Notes: generated by a model not told the origin, from the letters alone. Shown: positions 49,505-59,716, counted from the stretch's first letter. The stretch is 64,000 nucleotides of DNA from Psychrobacter immobilis (GCA_904846145.1 CAJGZL010000001.1:558001-622000), one strand, 5' to 3'. Program-made: numbers and translations.

Positions 49505-51517
49505 TTAATTTATATTGGTAAGGTCGTCTTCAGAAACTTCACCAGTATCGTCCTTATTCTCTTTCAATACCCATTTTCCTTTTTCGAGTTTATGCTCGAG
49601 CAACCATTTTGACTGTAAGTCATAACCTAATAGAAAATCAGGGTCTAAACGCTCATTTTTATTGAAGTCTTCATTATTTTCTAGTAAAGCTTCTATATCT
49701 TGAATCAATCGCATATACGCTGACTCTAAAGGTGGTACTCGACTAATTAAGCGCCTCTGATATGGTGGGAGATATTCTAAACGTAACATCATCCATACTT
49801 GACTGGGTTTCTGAGTAAATCTCTGCATATATTTAAACGCATTAGTAGGTCGTCTTTGCTCACGAGCCAGCTGTAACGCTAATTCTTCTATGCGATTCGC
49901 TACTGCCAGTAAACGACCAAATAAATAACTGCGATTGGTATTATTGTCATCTAAGTTCACGCTAATACTCCGTTTTCGATTACGATATAAAAAACCTCGA
50001 TAAATGGCACAGAAGACGGTGATATCTTCGTGCCATAATCTTAGTTTGGTTAAGTGTTTTACACTGCTATCGCCAGTACGATCATGATAAGGGTTAATGG
50101 CTTTCTGATAGCAATTATTAATAATATCTGTTGGAAAAGGGGTGGAATCTACTATACAAGGCAGTATACGTTGATACAGTAGTCGTCTTTGTCTTTTAGC
50201 AGAATCAGTAGATTTACGACCATATAATACTTGCGATAATTTATATACATTTGGCGATAATACAACATACTTAAGCTTTTCATTTACTGTTATAGGCGTC
50301 CGCCAACTAAAATGAGTATGCCAATCGATAAGGTTCTCATAATAATCTTTAGGATTGGTTTGTTGATAATAGGTAATTGCCGCTCGTCCTGTCGTTGAAG
50401 CAGTTAAAGCAATAACTGATAACTGTTTAACATCTGATTGCGCTAGTTTTGTATAGTAACCATATAGATAATTACGAAAAATTTGTCCTTGGTGCAATCC
50501 TAAGTTTTGGCTAATATTTTTTATATGATCATCTTCAGATTCTTTTTGTGTGTCTAGTTGGCTTAAATTAAATATGCCGAACTCTTCTACTGGGTTGACT
50601 AAAGGTTGAACCACCTTTTCATCTGTTGCTGCCCACGCTACTATACCCAAACCATCACTATTATACCCTTGACGTTTTAATAACCATTCAAGTGCTGCAT
50701 GTGCTTTGTCGGAGTATAGTTCGCTAATGTTTGCTGCTTGAAGTACATCGCCTTTGCTATTATCTGTAAACTTTCCGCGAAACGTATAGTTTGTATCATC
50801 ATTACTAGAGATCAGCTTTGCACCATGCTCTCCGTTTAAAAAACCTTTAGAATGAGTTGTAGTTACCTTTAATGTCTCACCCGTTGCGTAACATAAAGCG
50901 AGCTTGCCTTCTAGAGCTTCACACACATTTTGCCAGCTTTTAAACAAACTATTATTGTTGATTGTCCAAGATTCAATTAATGCATCACCATTAGTAGGCT
51001 GTATTCTCCAAAGCACAATAAACTTTGGTTTAATAAGCGTATTGCTTTTGTCGAAAATATCAGATACTTGGCTATTAGGATTGTTTTTTAGGTCGCGAAG
51101 TAGTGCCTCTTTTTCGACATAATTAAGGACGGCTTTAGGTAATATTTGGTTATTATCAAGCTCAACCCAATTAGATAATAGGTCGATATAAGCATTAAAC
51201 TCTTGTTTATTCGACTTATTACTATAAATTTCAAAGTCGCCTGCAATATATTTAAATTCATCACAAAGTGGATGAGGTGAGACACCTCTAGTACGTGAGG
51301 CGGATTTTGTGGTAACAGGTATAACTCTCGATTCAGATATCGGTTTATCATTACTAAGTATATATTCTGCTGATATAAAATCACCTCGTTCATTTAAGGT
51401 AATAATAATTTCTGAATTTTTATAAATGTGATAATAGGGTCGTAAAGCAACATCATTAGTTAAGTCCATATTTTGAGCTTGCTCATAGGTATCATATAAA
51501 TGTTGTAACCAACTCAT
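49505..51517 (-). CDS. cas8c: Cas8c (Csd1), Cascade large subunit
   Basis: 670 residues, in the range of 570-680 for Csd1. It opens MSWLQHLYDTYEQAQN and contains the conserved ALEWLLKRQGYN, IVAWAATDEKV and TGRAAITYYQ segments. Cas8c recognises the PAM and helps load Cas3. Many type I-C systems also make a small Cas11c from an internal start in cas8c; I could not identify a convincing internal ribosome site. The start overlaps the cas5 stop by four bases (ATGA). Confidence 0.96.
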   Translation of the reverse strand: MSWLQHLYDTYEQAQNMDLTNDVALRPYYHIYKNSEIIITLNERGDFISAEYILSNDKPISESRVIPVTTKSASRTRGVSPHPLCDEFKYIAGDFEIYSNKSNKQEFNAYIDLLSNWVELDNNQILPKAVLNYVEKEALLRDLKNNPNSQVSDIFDKSNTLIKPKFIVLWRIQPTNGDALIESWTINNNSLFKSWQNVCEALEGKLALCYATGETLKVTTTHSKGFLNGEHGAKLISSNDDTNYTFRGKFTDNSKGDVLQAANISELYSDKAHAALEWLLKRQGYNSDGLGIVAWAATDEKVVQPLVNPVEEFGIFNLSQLDTQKESEDDHIKNISQNLGLHQGQIFRNYLYGYYTKLAQSDVKQLSVIALTASTTGRAAITYYQQTNPKDYYENLIDWHTHFSWRTPITVNEKLKYVVLSPNVYKLSQVLYGRKSTDSAKRQRRLLYQRILPCIVDSTPFPTDIINNCYQKAINPYHDRTGDSSVKHLTKLRLWHEDITVFCAIYRGFLYRNRKRSISVNLDDNNTNRSYLFGRLLAVANRIEELALQLAREQRRPTNAFKYMQRFTQKPSQVWMMLRLEYLPPYQRRLISRVPPLESAYMRLIQDIEALLENNEDFNKNERLDPDFLLGYDLQSKWLLEHKLEKGKWVLKENKDDTGEVSEDDLTNIN

Positions 51518-52257
51518 AGTGTCTCCTGCGTTTTGCTAACGCTTAGCATATTGTCATCCAAATCAAAGGCTTTAGCAGTCATTTCTCTTATAAACCGATT
51601 GGGCAAACCATTGTTAGCATCTTTAGCCAAATCATCAGACGGCTGAATAAACTCAATAACTCCGTACCTCATTGTTGGTTGCCATAATCTTGCATGTAAC
51701 TCGTCAATGCCTGTTTCATCAGGATAAGCGTAGCTATGAAACATAGTGCCGTAGCTTAACTCATCAATATCATCATAACTACCATGACCACTACCAAACT
51801 CACATGGCTCAACATAGCCTTGGCACTCTCTTGTGCCTAAAAATATATCTTGGCGACCACCTTTATCGACCATACGCTGAGCAATACTATAATGCTTACC
51901 GTCAATACGGTCAGCCTCAAGCTCAGGACGGTGCATGTTCCATTCAAAATGCGCTTGCACTTGATAAGCTACGTCATGCAAATAGGTATAATAAGTTAAA
52001 TCATTTAGTTTTTTCTTTGTTGGTGAATAGAGCATTGGTTTCATACCTTTGGTTTGCGTACGGATAGGATTTATCACGCGTACTTTATCAATGTACCAAA
52101 TCAGCGTCGGTTTCCAATAAATACTTTTGCATACGCCTTTTAGAGCTTCATAGGTTGGTAGATGGTAGCTAGTCTTCTCACCACCAATACGTGTTATGGG
52201 ATCGGTGAACAATGCATATCGACCTGTTAATAAAAACTCAATACTATTTTTTGGCAT
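51514..52257 (-). CDS. cas5: Cas5c (Cas5d) crRNA endonuclease
   Basis: 247 residues. It opens SIEFLLTGRYALFTDPITRIGGEKTSYH in two adjoining pieces, followed by YEALKGVCKSIYWKPTLIWYIDKV, both typical of Csd/Cas5d. In subtype I-C this protein replaces Cas6: it cleaves the pre-crRNA at the base of the repeat hairpin and stays bound to the 11-nt 5' handle. The repeat here fits this chemistry exactly. It is coupled to cas8c by a 4-base overlap. Confidence 0.97.
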   Translation of the reverse strand: MPKNSIEFLLTGRYALFTDPITRIGGEKTSYHLPTYEALKGVCKSIYWKPTLIWYIDKVRVINPIRTQTKGMKPMLYSPTKKKLNDLTYYTYLHDVAYQVQAHFEWNMHRPELEADRIDGKHYSIAQRMVDKGGRQDIFLGTRECQGYVEPCEFGSGHGSYDDIDELSYGTMFHSYAYPDETGIDELHARLWQPTMRYGVIEFIQPSDDLAKDANNGLPNRFIREMTAKAFDLDDNMLSVSKTQETL

Positions 52258-52300
52258 ATAACTTCCTTATTCTGATTGTATTTATAAATTTTGCTAAACT

Positions 52301-54925
52301 TTAAAACATGCTGCATTCTGATGTGCTATTACCTTCTATGTTTAAACCAAATTCTTCATCATAATAAGACTCTAATGGTAGAACATAAATTCCTGTATCT
52401 AAAACCTCTCGTCTGGCTGCATGGATTGCATCCCAATCATTTGAAAATACGTTTACGGTATATTGCTGAGCTTGTCTTACTATTTTATAAAAATCAGCAT
52501 CAACATAACTTTTACCTAATAAATCTGTGATTAAACCTTTCCCATTGCCATACGGTACAATGACTGATTGAGTGGGTGCATCAATTGCCTTAAATGCTCG
52601 TCCTGCCTCCATAAAAGATTGTGATAATAATGGTGATAATACCTTAGTATCACGACCTTGATTTAATGCACTAGGATTAGCTTCATTATCGCTAAGCCAG
52701 TTTAAGATACTATAACCACTTCGGCCATCTTTAGAGGGTTTGCCAGTTTCATCAGTTGGATAACTCATAAAACGGCTAATGTCTTCATGTTGAGTGAAGT
52801 ATGAAAAATACTGCGTTATATAATCAGGATGTAGCAAGCTTTTATTCGTTGGGTTATCTTTGATTTGATTAAGTATAAGTTGGGTGCGTTCTTTACCAAC
52901 TTTAATGGTGCGTAATGAACCTAACGACTCTTTATCGGGATTAACGATAAAAACCTGCCCTTTGGTAGGAGCGCCGTCCTCATCCCTCATTTCACCATGT
53001 CTATTACACCGTCCTGCCGCTTGAGCAATACTATCTAATCCTGCCAAAAAACGTATTACTGTGCCAAATGAGATATCGACGCCTGCTTCGATAAGTTGAG
53101 TAGAGACCACTAAGGTCGGCAAATTATTATCTAAGCGCTGACGTATAGTATTTAGTAGTATTTTACGGTGTTTGGCACATTGTGAAGTGCTTAAATGATA
53201 CACTTTTGCATCATCCATATCGCTTGTGCTTTTTAAGGTTAGATATAAGTTTTTTGCCCATATTTTCGTATTCACTATAATTAGCGCACTTTTCGAAGTC
53301 TCAAATTTCTGATTGATAAACCTACTCATTTCCTCTAAGTTTTTACCTGTCAGAGTTGTTTCATCATGTACTTGAACACGCTCTAATGCATTGAACACTT
53401 TATGCAAGTTGTCTTTATCGCCTGTTATTTCATAGTCCTCTTTAAGATTTAACCGTCCTTTATGACTTTGAGGGAGTTTATCGAGTATAGGCTGGGTTGC
53501 GGTACACAGCACCGCAGTAGAACTAGCATAACTAGTCAAAAAGTTAATGGCGTTACAGAATAAGTAATAGCAATTGATAGGTAAGGTTTGAACCTCATCA
53601 AATATCAGTACTGCACGGCTCAACTGATGTAGACGTCTGACGCCTTTGGTACCGCCGCCAAAGCAGCTTTCCAAAAACTGCACCATCGTAGTAAATACAA
53701 TGGGCGCATTCCAGTTGTCCATGATGAGTTTGCTTTGCCATGTCTGCAAATCAGGCTCTAAATTAGAGTGTTGCTCCAATATCCAATCTCCAGCATAACT
53801 GCCATCAGCTAGCTTTTCCTCTAGGATATCTCGTATTTCTTGAGCGTTTTGCTCAATAATACTGGTAAAGGGAATGATGTAGATGATACGGTCGAGATTA
53901 TGGCGTTTTGCGTGTTGAACAGCAAAGCGTAGGCTAGCAAGCGTTTTGCCGCCACCTGTCGGTACGGTTAGGGTATAAATAGCTTGCGGTTTCTGCCCTG
54001 CTTCTAAGCAGGTCTGAGCAATACGATTACGTTGTTTATTAATTGGGTTTGGAGGGCTTTGCACCGCTGTATTAGAAAAGTCTCGATATAGGGCTTCAAT
54101 TTTAGCTATAGCGAATTGCCAGTCTGGCCGCTGGTAATCTAAAAGACGGGCTTGACTTGGGTGCTCAAAGGTAATGCTATTACTACGATCAGCATCAATC
54201 AAACAACTAAAGAGTAGACGAGTATAAAATCCTAGATTAAACTCTGCTATTTTCTTGCTATTACGATAATTATCGTAATAAGATTTAGCTAATAAAGGTA
54301 CTTCTGCTTCAAAAATTTGATTAATAACTTGCAGCGCATGCGTTTTGATATCTGTTTCCATTGATGCCATGCACTCAAGTACATTAGAGTGTTTATTTTC
54401 CTTGCGAAGACGCTTTTTAAAAGCTTCTTTACCACTTTTATCTACAATATTTATTAAACCGCTATGATGAGAGAATACACAAATAGACAGGACTTGACCT
54501 ATTAAAAACCATTGATCAGCTTTCAATTTATTGTCAGAAACCTGAAGGTCATGAATTAAACTGAACAGAAACTGTCCACCAGCTGTAGAATGATCAACAG
54601 AACCCCTTGTAGGTTTGTCTTGCAATTTTAAAGCCTCAAAATCATCATCTACCGTTTCACTTCCTGACTTAGCTTTGTCATGAGCCACACATAGTTTAAT
54701 ATACTTTTGAAACGCTTCGCTGTATTTACCCAAATCATGTACTAAGCCTATTAACTCACCTGATAATGGTAAGCCAATTTTAGTTGCTAACGCTTTAGAT
54801 ATCTCAGCCGTACCTATTAAATGATCATAAAGCAATTGCTCTTTACCATCACTCTTACGCACATGCGCAATAAACGCGCCACTTCTCTCGTTCTCTTTAA
54901 CACCAAAATTAGATTTATTTTTCAT
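52301..54925 (-). CDS. cas3: Cas3 HD nuclease-helicase
   Basis: 874 residues. The HD nuclease domain has H35, H63-D64 (LVHDLGKYSEAF), D111-H112 (VDHSTAGG) and H153-H154 (SHHSG). The SF2 helicase domain has Walker A VPTGGGKT (321-328), the DEVQ box (443-446, in LIFDEVQTLPI), motif VLCTATQP and, near the C-terminal half, TQLIEAGVDISF and QAAGRCNRHGE. It degrades DNA recruited by the I-C Cascade. First gene of the operon, 44 bases before cas5. All motifs are intact, so interference should be functional. Confidence 0.97.
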   Translation of the reverse strand: MKNKSNFGVKENERSGAFIAHVRKSDGKEQLLYDHLIGTAEISKALATKIGLPLSGELIGLVHDLGKYSEAFQKYIKLCVAHDKAKSGSETVDDDFEALKLQDKPTRGSVDHSTAGGQFLFSLIHDLQVSDNKLKADQWFLIGQVLSICVFSHHSGLINIVDKSGKEAFKKRLRKENKHSNVLECMASMETDIKTHALQVINQIFEAEVPLLAKSYYDNYRNSKKIAEFNLGFYTRLLFSCLIDADRSNSITFEHPSQARLLDYQRPDWQFAIAKIEALYRDFSNTAVQSPPNPINKQRNRIAQTCLEAGQKPQAIYTLTVPTGGGKTLASLRFAVQHAKRHNLDRIIYIIPFTSIIEQNAQEIRDILEEKLADGSYAGDWILEQHSNLEPDLQTWQSKLIMDNWNAPIVFTTMVQFLESCFGGGTKGVRRLHQLSRAVLIFDEVQTLPINCYYLFCNAINFLTSYASSTAVLCTATQPILDKLPQSHKGRLNLKEDYEITGDKDNLHKVFNALERVQVHDETTLTGKNLEEMSRFINQKFETSKSALIIVNTKIWAKNLYLTLKSTSDMDDAKVYHLSTSQCAKHRKILLNTIRQRLDNNLPTLVVSTQLIEAGVDISFGTVIRFLAGLDSIAQAAGRCNRHGEMRDEDGAPTKGQVFIVNPDKESLGSLRTIKVGKERTQLILNQIKDNPTNKSLLHPDYITQYFSYFTQHEDISRFMSYPTDETGKPSKDGRSGYSILNWLSDNEANPSALNQGRDTKVLSPLLSQSFMEAGRAFKAIDAPTQSVIVPYGNGKGLITDLLGKSYVDADFYKIVRQAQQYTVNVFSNDWDAIHAARREVLDTGIYVLPLESYYDEEFGLNIEGNSTSECSMF

Positions 54926-55347
54926 TATTTATAATCCAAACAAGAGTTCTTAGATTCGCTAAAACAACCATAGCCTAATCTGCCTAAAGTAACAAGACGC
55001 TATACAGTAAGAAGCGACATCTAATGTCGTTGATTTATACTAGCTATTTTTCTATACCTACCAAGTGAAAAAATACGCCCTAATCTCTCCCTCCAAAATT
55101 CCGATTAGTCAAATAAGAAAAAAGCAGCCAAAGTTAGAGTAACTTGACTGCCTTGACAGCTTGTTAATTTAAGATAAGTCATGAGCACCGATATGATTGG
55201 ACTCAAAAAACTCAGTAGTTAATGCTTGTAGCATTGACAGCAGTGCTTGATTTTTATAAAGTTTAATAAGATTAATCACTTATAATGATCCATATCAGCA
55301 TCTATAAAACTTTATACACAGCAGCTAAAACCGTCAAGGATGACATT
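54926..55347. other. Intergenic region between cas3 and the aldolase gene
   Basis: About 420 AT-rich bases between divergent genes must hold the cas operon promoter (minus strand) and the promoter of the class II aldolase gene (plus strand). I see no additional gene, RNA or clear palindromic operator here. Confidence 0.5.
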
Positions 55348-56115
55348 ATGCAAAATGAGTCAGTATCAAATGTTAGAGAAAACGTCACTGAGGCTGAATG
55401 GAAAATGCGCGTCGATCTCGCCGCTTGTTATCGACTGATTGCGATGTATGGCTGGGATGATCTAGTTTTCACTCATATATCCGCCCGTGTGCCAGACACC
55501 GAAGATGCATTTTTGATTAATCCTTACGGCTTATTGTTTGAAGAAATCACCGCCTCAAATCTCGTCAAAGTCAATCAAGCGGGTGAAAAAATATCGCCAT
55601 CAAATTACGATATCAATCCAGCAGGATTTACCATCCATAGCGCTGTACATGGCGCACGTCACGATGCCCACTGCGTACTACATTTGCACACTGGCGATGG
55701 CGTCGCGGTATCAGCGCAAGAGCAAGGTTTGCTACCTATCTCGCAGCAGTCGTTATTTCCTCTGTCTAATTTGGCCTATCATGACTATGAAGGCATCGCC
55801 TTAAACCCTGAGGAAAAGGTGCGATTGGTGGCGGATCTTGGTGATGCTAATTTTATGATACTACGCAATCACGGCTTGTTGACTTGTGCTAGCAGCGTCG
55901 CTGATGCCTTTTTGTTTATGTATATTATGCAAAAAGCTTGCGAGGTGCAAATTAAAGCGCAAAGTGGCGGCGCTACTTTAACCCAAATACCCGCGCAGAT
56001 ATTAGCAGGTATTCAAGCGGCATCGGCACAGGTAACCAAAGGCGCTGGCGGTGATATTGCTTGGCCTGCTCTGTTAAGAAAACTACGCCGAACTGACTCT
56101 TCGTTTGAGGAGTAA
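55348..56115 (+). CDS. Class II aldolase/adducin-family protein
   Basis: About 255 residues. EWKMRVDLAACYRLIAMYGWDD opens the domain in two parts, followed by HISARVPDTEDAFLINPYGLLFEEI. Zn-binding His are in VLHLHTGDGVAV and LRNHGLLT. Members include fuculose-phosphate aldolases, ketoacid decarboxylases and dehydratase-like enzymes; the substrate is unknown. It is convergent with bhcABCD, so a link to hydroxyaspartate or glycolate metabolism is possible but unproven. ATG 55348 is chosen because AAGGA lies 7 bases upstream; the frame is open 21 codons earlier without a ribosome site. Confidence 0.85.
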   Translation: MQNESVSNVRENVTEAEWKMRVDLAACYRLIAMYGWDDLVFTHISARVPDTEDAFLINPYGLLFEEITASNLVKVNQAGEKISPSNYDINPAGFTIHSAVHGARHDAHCVLHLHTGDGVAVSAQEQGLLPISQQSLFPLSNLAYHDYEGIALNPEEKVRLVADLGDANFMILRNHGLLTCASSVADAFLFMYIMQKACEVQIKAQSGGATLTQIPAQILAGIQAASAQVTKGAGGDIAWPALLRKLRRTDSSFEE

Positions 56116-56119
56116 GCAT

Positions 56120-56154
56120 AAAAAAGCAGCCAAATAACGAATTATTTGGCTGCT
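56120..56154 (-). terminator. Terminator of the bhc operon
   Basis: A perfect 13-bp stem (AGCAGCCAAATAA, 56125-56137, with its complement 56142-56154) has a 4-base loop. On the minus strand it is followed by five U. It lies 40 bases after bhcD and 5 bases after the convergent aldolase gene, and may serve both. Confidence 0.9.
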
Positions 56155-56193
56155 CTAAAAAGGTATAAGCTATTTCATAATAACTTTAAAAAA

Positions 56194-57213
56194 TTATAGC
56201 GAGATATGCTGAGCTTCGCCTTTTTCGACCGCAAGTTTGGCAGCAGCAGAGGCAACGGCTAAATCCTGCAAGCCAACGCCCGTACCATCAAACAAGGTAA
56301 TCTCATCATCATTGCTACGACCCGCATGGTCGCCATTGATGACCGCACCGATTGGCGTGATGTCAGACTCTTTGATCGTGCCTGCTTTGATCGCGTGCTG
56401 GGTTTCACCTAAGCTAATAGACTGTGCAATTTCATCAGTAAATACGGTCGCAACTGCCATCAGATCAGCATCTACTTCTTGCTTACCGACCGTATCCGTA
56501 CCCATGCAAGCGATATGCGTACCTGGCTTGATCCAATCTTTCATCAATAATGGCTCAAACGCTGAGGTAATCGTGATGATGACATCAGCCTCGGCACACA
56601 ACTGCTCACGATCAACTGACTCAAACGGGATACCAGCCTCATCAGCAACGGCTTTTAAGTTGCCAAGTTGATCAGCATCTTTATTCCAAGCGACTACCTT
56701 TTCAAAACTGCGTTGCTCAAGAGCCGCACGTAACTGAAAGGTAGACTGGTGACCTGCACCAACCATACCGATAACCTTGCTATCTTTGCGAGCTAAATGA
56801 GCGATTGATACCGATGATGCCGCGGCAGTACGAACCGCAGTTAGATAGTTGCCGCCGACGAGCGCACGTAATTTACCATTATCAGGATTGAATAAAAAGA
56901 TGGTGGATTGATGGTTAGTCAAGCCTTTAGCCGCATTGCCAGGCCAGTAGCCGCCTGACTTTAGACCTAATGACTTACCTTTTTTATCAAAGCCTGATTT
57001 GAAGCCATAAAGCGCATCAGCATAGCCGATAGCTTCACGGATAACGGGGAAGTTATAAGCGTCCCCGCTTGCCATTGAAGCAAATACGTTTTCAACCGCA
57101 ATAAATGCTGAAGGGCGATCAATGACTGATTTACAGGCCTCTTCTGAGACAATGATTAAGCCTTCGTCATTGGCATCGTTTTTATTAACATCGTTATTAG
57201 CTGTACTCATCAT
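56194..57213 (-). CDS. bhcD: Iminosuccinate reductase (BhcD), ornithine-cyclodeaminase family
   Basis: 339 residues. In the beta-hydroxyaspartate cycle BhcD reduces iminosuccinate to L-aspartate with NADH, regenerating the amino donor. The family core is clear: LTNHQSTIFLFN, ALVGGNYLTAVRTAAAS, the Rossmann motif MVGAGHQSTFQLRAA, THIACMGTDTVGKQEVD and GTGVGLQDLAVAS. The segment KSGGYWPGNAAKGL resembles BhcD as I remember it, more than ornithine cyclodeaminase or alanine dehydrogenase. A polar Asn/Asp-rich N-terminus precedes the domain. Last gene of bhcABCD. Confidence 0.88.
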   Translation of the reverse strand: MMSTANNDVNKNDANDEGLIIVSEEACKSVIDRPSAFIAVENVFASMASGDAYNFPVIREAIGYADALYGFKSGFDKKGKSLGLKSGGYWPGNAAKGLTNHQSTIFLFNPDNGKLRALVGGNYLTAVRTAAASSVSIAHLARKDSKVIGMVGAGHQSTFQLRAALEQRSFEKVVAWNKDADQLGNLKAVADEAGIPFESVDREQLCAEADVIITITSAFEPLLMKDWIKPGTHIACMGTDTVGKQEVDADLMAVATVFTDEIAQSISLGETQHAIKAGTIKESDITPIGAVINGDHAGRSNDDEITLFDGTGVGLQDLAVASAAAKLAVEKGEAQHISL

Positions 57214-57368
57214 AAATTCCTTTTATTATTGATGTTTATCAAATTCTTAAAAAATTTTAAATATTTTTTATAAAATTAGGGGCCGCTGTAGGCTGAAGCT
57301 ACAACAGCCCCTGTTAAACTAAACGGATAAAATTAAACGAATGGCTAGTAGTTCTAGCTTTGCACTAA

Positions 57369-58520
57369 TTAGTATGCGCGACCACGTGCAGATACTGGCC
57401 ATACAGACTCAACTTTGCCGTTACGTACGCCAATGTAGAAGTCATGAATGTTACAAGTAGGATCACAATGACCTGGTACTAGTTTTAGTTTTTCATTAAT
57501 TTTTAGCACAGCATCAGGATCGCTTACTACGCCATGCTCATCTGAGCACTTAACATATTCAACGTCATCACGACCGTAGATGAATGGTAGGCCACTATCT
57601 ACTGATTGTGCTTTTAGACCTGCATCAACGATAGCTTTGTCAGGTTTTGCATGGCTCATCACAGAAGTCAGGATGAACAAAGCGTTTTCCCACTCACCAG
57701 CATCAATACGATTGCCGTCTTCATCTAAGATACGACCATAGTCAGCATCCATAAACGCGTAAGAACCACACTGTAATTCGTTGAAAACACCTGAATTACT
57801 TTCGAAGTAGTAACTACCTGTACCACCACCTGAAACGAATTCTGGCTTTAGACCAATCTCAGTTAGCGCATCGATAGCTTCTTGTACTTGATCGATAGCG
57901 ATTTGAGTTTTAGCTTTACGATCACTATAGCTGTCCATGTGCTGCATCGCACCTTGGTAGGCTTGAATACCAGTGAAATGGATGTTTTCAGCAGCATCAA
58001 TAGCTTTGGCAATCTCTACAACTGCTTCAGTAGTCGTTACGCCACAACGGCCTGCGCCACAGTCAATTTCGATATAGCAGTTAAGCTCAGTGCCAGCTTC
58101 GGTTGCAGCAGCTGATAACTCGGCAGCGCTATCGACATCATCGACACAGACGGTGACTTTTGCACCTAGTTTAGGTAAGTTAGCTAAACGCTTGAGCTTA
58201 GCAGGCTCACGTACTTGGTTTGATACTAAGATATCTTTGATACCACCGCGTGCAAACACTTCCGCCTCTGATACTTTCTGACAGCATACGCCGATAGCGC
58301 CGCCCATTTCTTCTTGCAGTTTTTGTACGTCAACTGACTTATGCATTTTACCGTGGCTACGATGACGCATACCATGGTCTTTAGCATAGTCGCCCATTTT
58401 TTTGACGTTACGCTCAAGGGCGTCAAGATCCAAGATCAAGCAAGGGGTTTGAATATCAGCTTCATCCATACCAACTTCAGCAGGGACGTTAAAACCAACT
58501 TCTAATTCTTCAGTAATCAT
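57369..58520 (-). CDS. bhcC: beta-Hydroxyaspartate aldolase (BhcC), D-threonine-aldolase family
   Basis: About 383 residues, a fold-type III PLP enzyme of the DSD1/D-threonine aldolase family. In the cycle it condenses glycine and glyoxylate to (2R,3S)-beta-hydroxyaspartate. The PLP lysine is in MRHRSHGKMHKSVD (the first Lys), and the metal-binding His/Cys are near the C-terminus in VPGHCDPTCNIHD. SGGGTGSYYFE binds the PLP phosphate. ATG 58520 is preferred, since GGAG lies 7 bases upstream; the ATG two codons earlier is too close. Position 3 in the bhc order confirms the call. Confidence 0.9.
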   Translation of the reverse strand: MITEELEVGFNVPAEVGMDEADIQTPCLILDLDALERNVKKMGDYAKDHGMRHRSHGKMHKSVDVQKLQEEMGGAIGVCCQKVSEAEVFARGGIKDILVSNQVREPAKLKRLANLPKLGAKVTVCVDDVDSAAELSAAATEAGTELNCYIEIDCGAGRCGVTTTEAVVEIAKAIDAAENIHFTGIQAYQGAMQHMDSYSDRKAKTQIAIDQVQEAIDALTEIGLKPEFVSGGGTGSYYFESNSGVFNELQCGSYAFMDADYGRILDEDGNRIDAGEWENALFILTSVMSHAKPDKAIVDAGLKAQSVDSGLPFIYGRDDVEYVKCSDEHGVVSDPDAVLKINEKLKLVPGHCDPTCNIHDFYIGVRNGKVESVWPVSARGRAY

Positions 58521-58710
58521 TCTCATGCTCCATTTATTTTGATTGATTGTATGTGACTATAAAAGGGTCATTAACTTGCGCATAACTTACGCTTAATCAA
58601 TGCCCAGTTTTGTTGCGCCAAGTATTTAAAGATCATACTTAGCATCAATACCTAATTAGTGTTGCTTAGTAGCTATTGTTTCTTAGCTGCTAACACTTAA
58701 TAGCTTAAAA

Positions 58711-59691
58711 TTAGTTCCAAGGCAGTTTATCAAGATCCACGTTACCACCTGTGATAATGACCCCAACCTTCTTACCTGCAAACACGTCTTTGTTCTTTAA
58801 GATAACAGCAAGCGGTACAGCACAACTTGGCTCAATGACAATTTTCATATGCGTCCAAGTCAGTTTCATCGCTTCAACGATTTCTTCTTCGGTCGCGGTC
58901 AGAATATCAGTGACATAGTTGCTAACAAAATGCCAAGTTAAATCTTTAAGGGGTACTTTTAGACCATCAGCGATAGTATCTGGCGCATCATCAGCGATAA
59001 TATGACCGGCTTTAAATGAGCGCGCTGCATCATCAGCATTGACAGGCTCAGCGGCATAGATTTTGACATCAGGGGCTAAGTTCGACAAGGTCAAGCAAGT
59101 ACCTGAAATCATACCGCCGCCACCGATTGGGGCAACAACCATATCAGGTGTTACGCCGCGCTCTTCCATTTGCTCCAAAAACTCACGTGAGCAAGTCGCT
59201 TGTCCTGCGATAACGCGTGGGTCATTGTACGGATGGACAAAATCACCGCCAGTTTCTTCTTGAATCTTAGCAAATACTTCTTCACGTGAAGTCGTTGATG
59301 GCTGACATTCAGTGATAATACCGCCGTAACCACGGACTGCCGCTTTTTTGGCTTCAGGTGCGCTATAAGGCATGACCACATTACAAGGTACACCGCGCTG
59401 ACCTGCCGCATAAGATAAAGATAGTGCATGGTTACCTGAGCTATGCGTACAGACACCATTTTTGGCTTCTTCATCACTCAAGCCAAAGACGGCGTTTGAG
59501 GCGCCGCGAACTTTAAAAGCGCCTGCTTTTTGAAAGTTTTCGCACTTAAAGAACATCTCACAGCCAGCCAGCTCGTTCAAAAACGATGAGGTCAAAACAG
59601 GAGTACGATGAATGTATGGCTTAATGCGCTCATGCGCCTCAAGCATATCGTCAAGGGTTGGAATTGTTAAACCATCTTCATTAGTAATCAT
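58711..59691 (-). CDS. bhcB: beta-Hydroxyaspartate dehydratase (BhcB)
   Basis: 326 residues, fold-type II PLP enzyme related to threonine dehydratase and serine racemase. The PLP lysine is Lys60 in GAFKVRGASNAVFG; the phosphate loop is APIGGGGMISGTCLT; SGNHALSLSYAA is also conserved. In the cycle it dehydrates beta-hydroxyaspartate to iminosuccinate. Alone it could be taken for threonine ammonia-lyase, but it lacks the ACT regulatory domain and lies between bhcA and bhcC. Confidence 0.9.
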   Translation of the reverse strand: MITNEDGLTIPTLDDMLEAHERIKPYIHRTPVLTSSFLNELAGCEMFFKCENFQKAGAFKVRGASNAVFGLSDEEAKNGVCTHSSGNHALSLSYAAGQRGVPCNVVMPYSAPEAKKAAVRGYGGIITECQPSTTSREEVFAKIQEETGGDFVHPYNDPRVIAGQATCSREFLEQMEERGVTPDMVVAPIGGGGMISGTCLTLSNLAPDVKIYAAEPVNADDAARSFKAGHIIADDAPDTIADGLKVPLKDLTWHFVSNYVTDILTATEEEIVEAMKLTWTHMKIVIEPSCAVPLAVILKNKDVFAGKKVGVIITGGNVDLDKLPWN

Positions 59692-59716
59692 AAAAAAACT
59701 CCTTGTCTATTATTTA

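Noticed and set aside
49505..51517. Internal start for Cas11c inside cas8c
   Set aside because: Known in many I-C systems, but I could not find a convincing internal ribosome site and Met by eye.
56120..56154. Attenuator or riboswitch between the aldolase gene and bhcD
   Set aside because: It is a simple perfect hairpin with a U-tract at the convergent ends of two genes, a normal terminator.
57369..58520. D-threonine or D-serine metabolism enzyme
   Set aside because: Family is the same, but with bhcA, bhcB and bhcD adjacent the aldolase of the beta-hydroxyaspartate cycle fits better.
58711..59691. Threonine ammonia-lyase call for the gene second in the bhc operon
   Set aside because: No ACT domain, and position between bhcA and bhcC makes beta-hydroxyaspartate dehydratase more likely.
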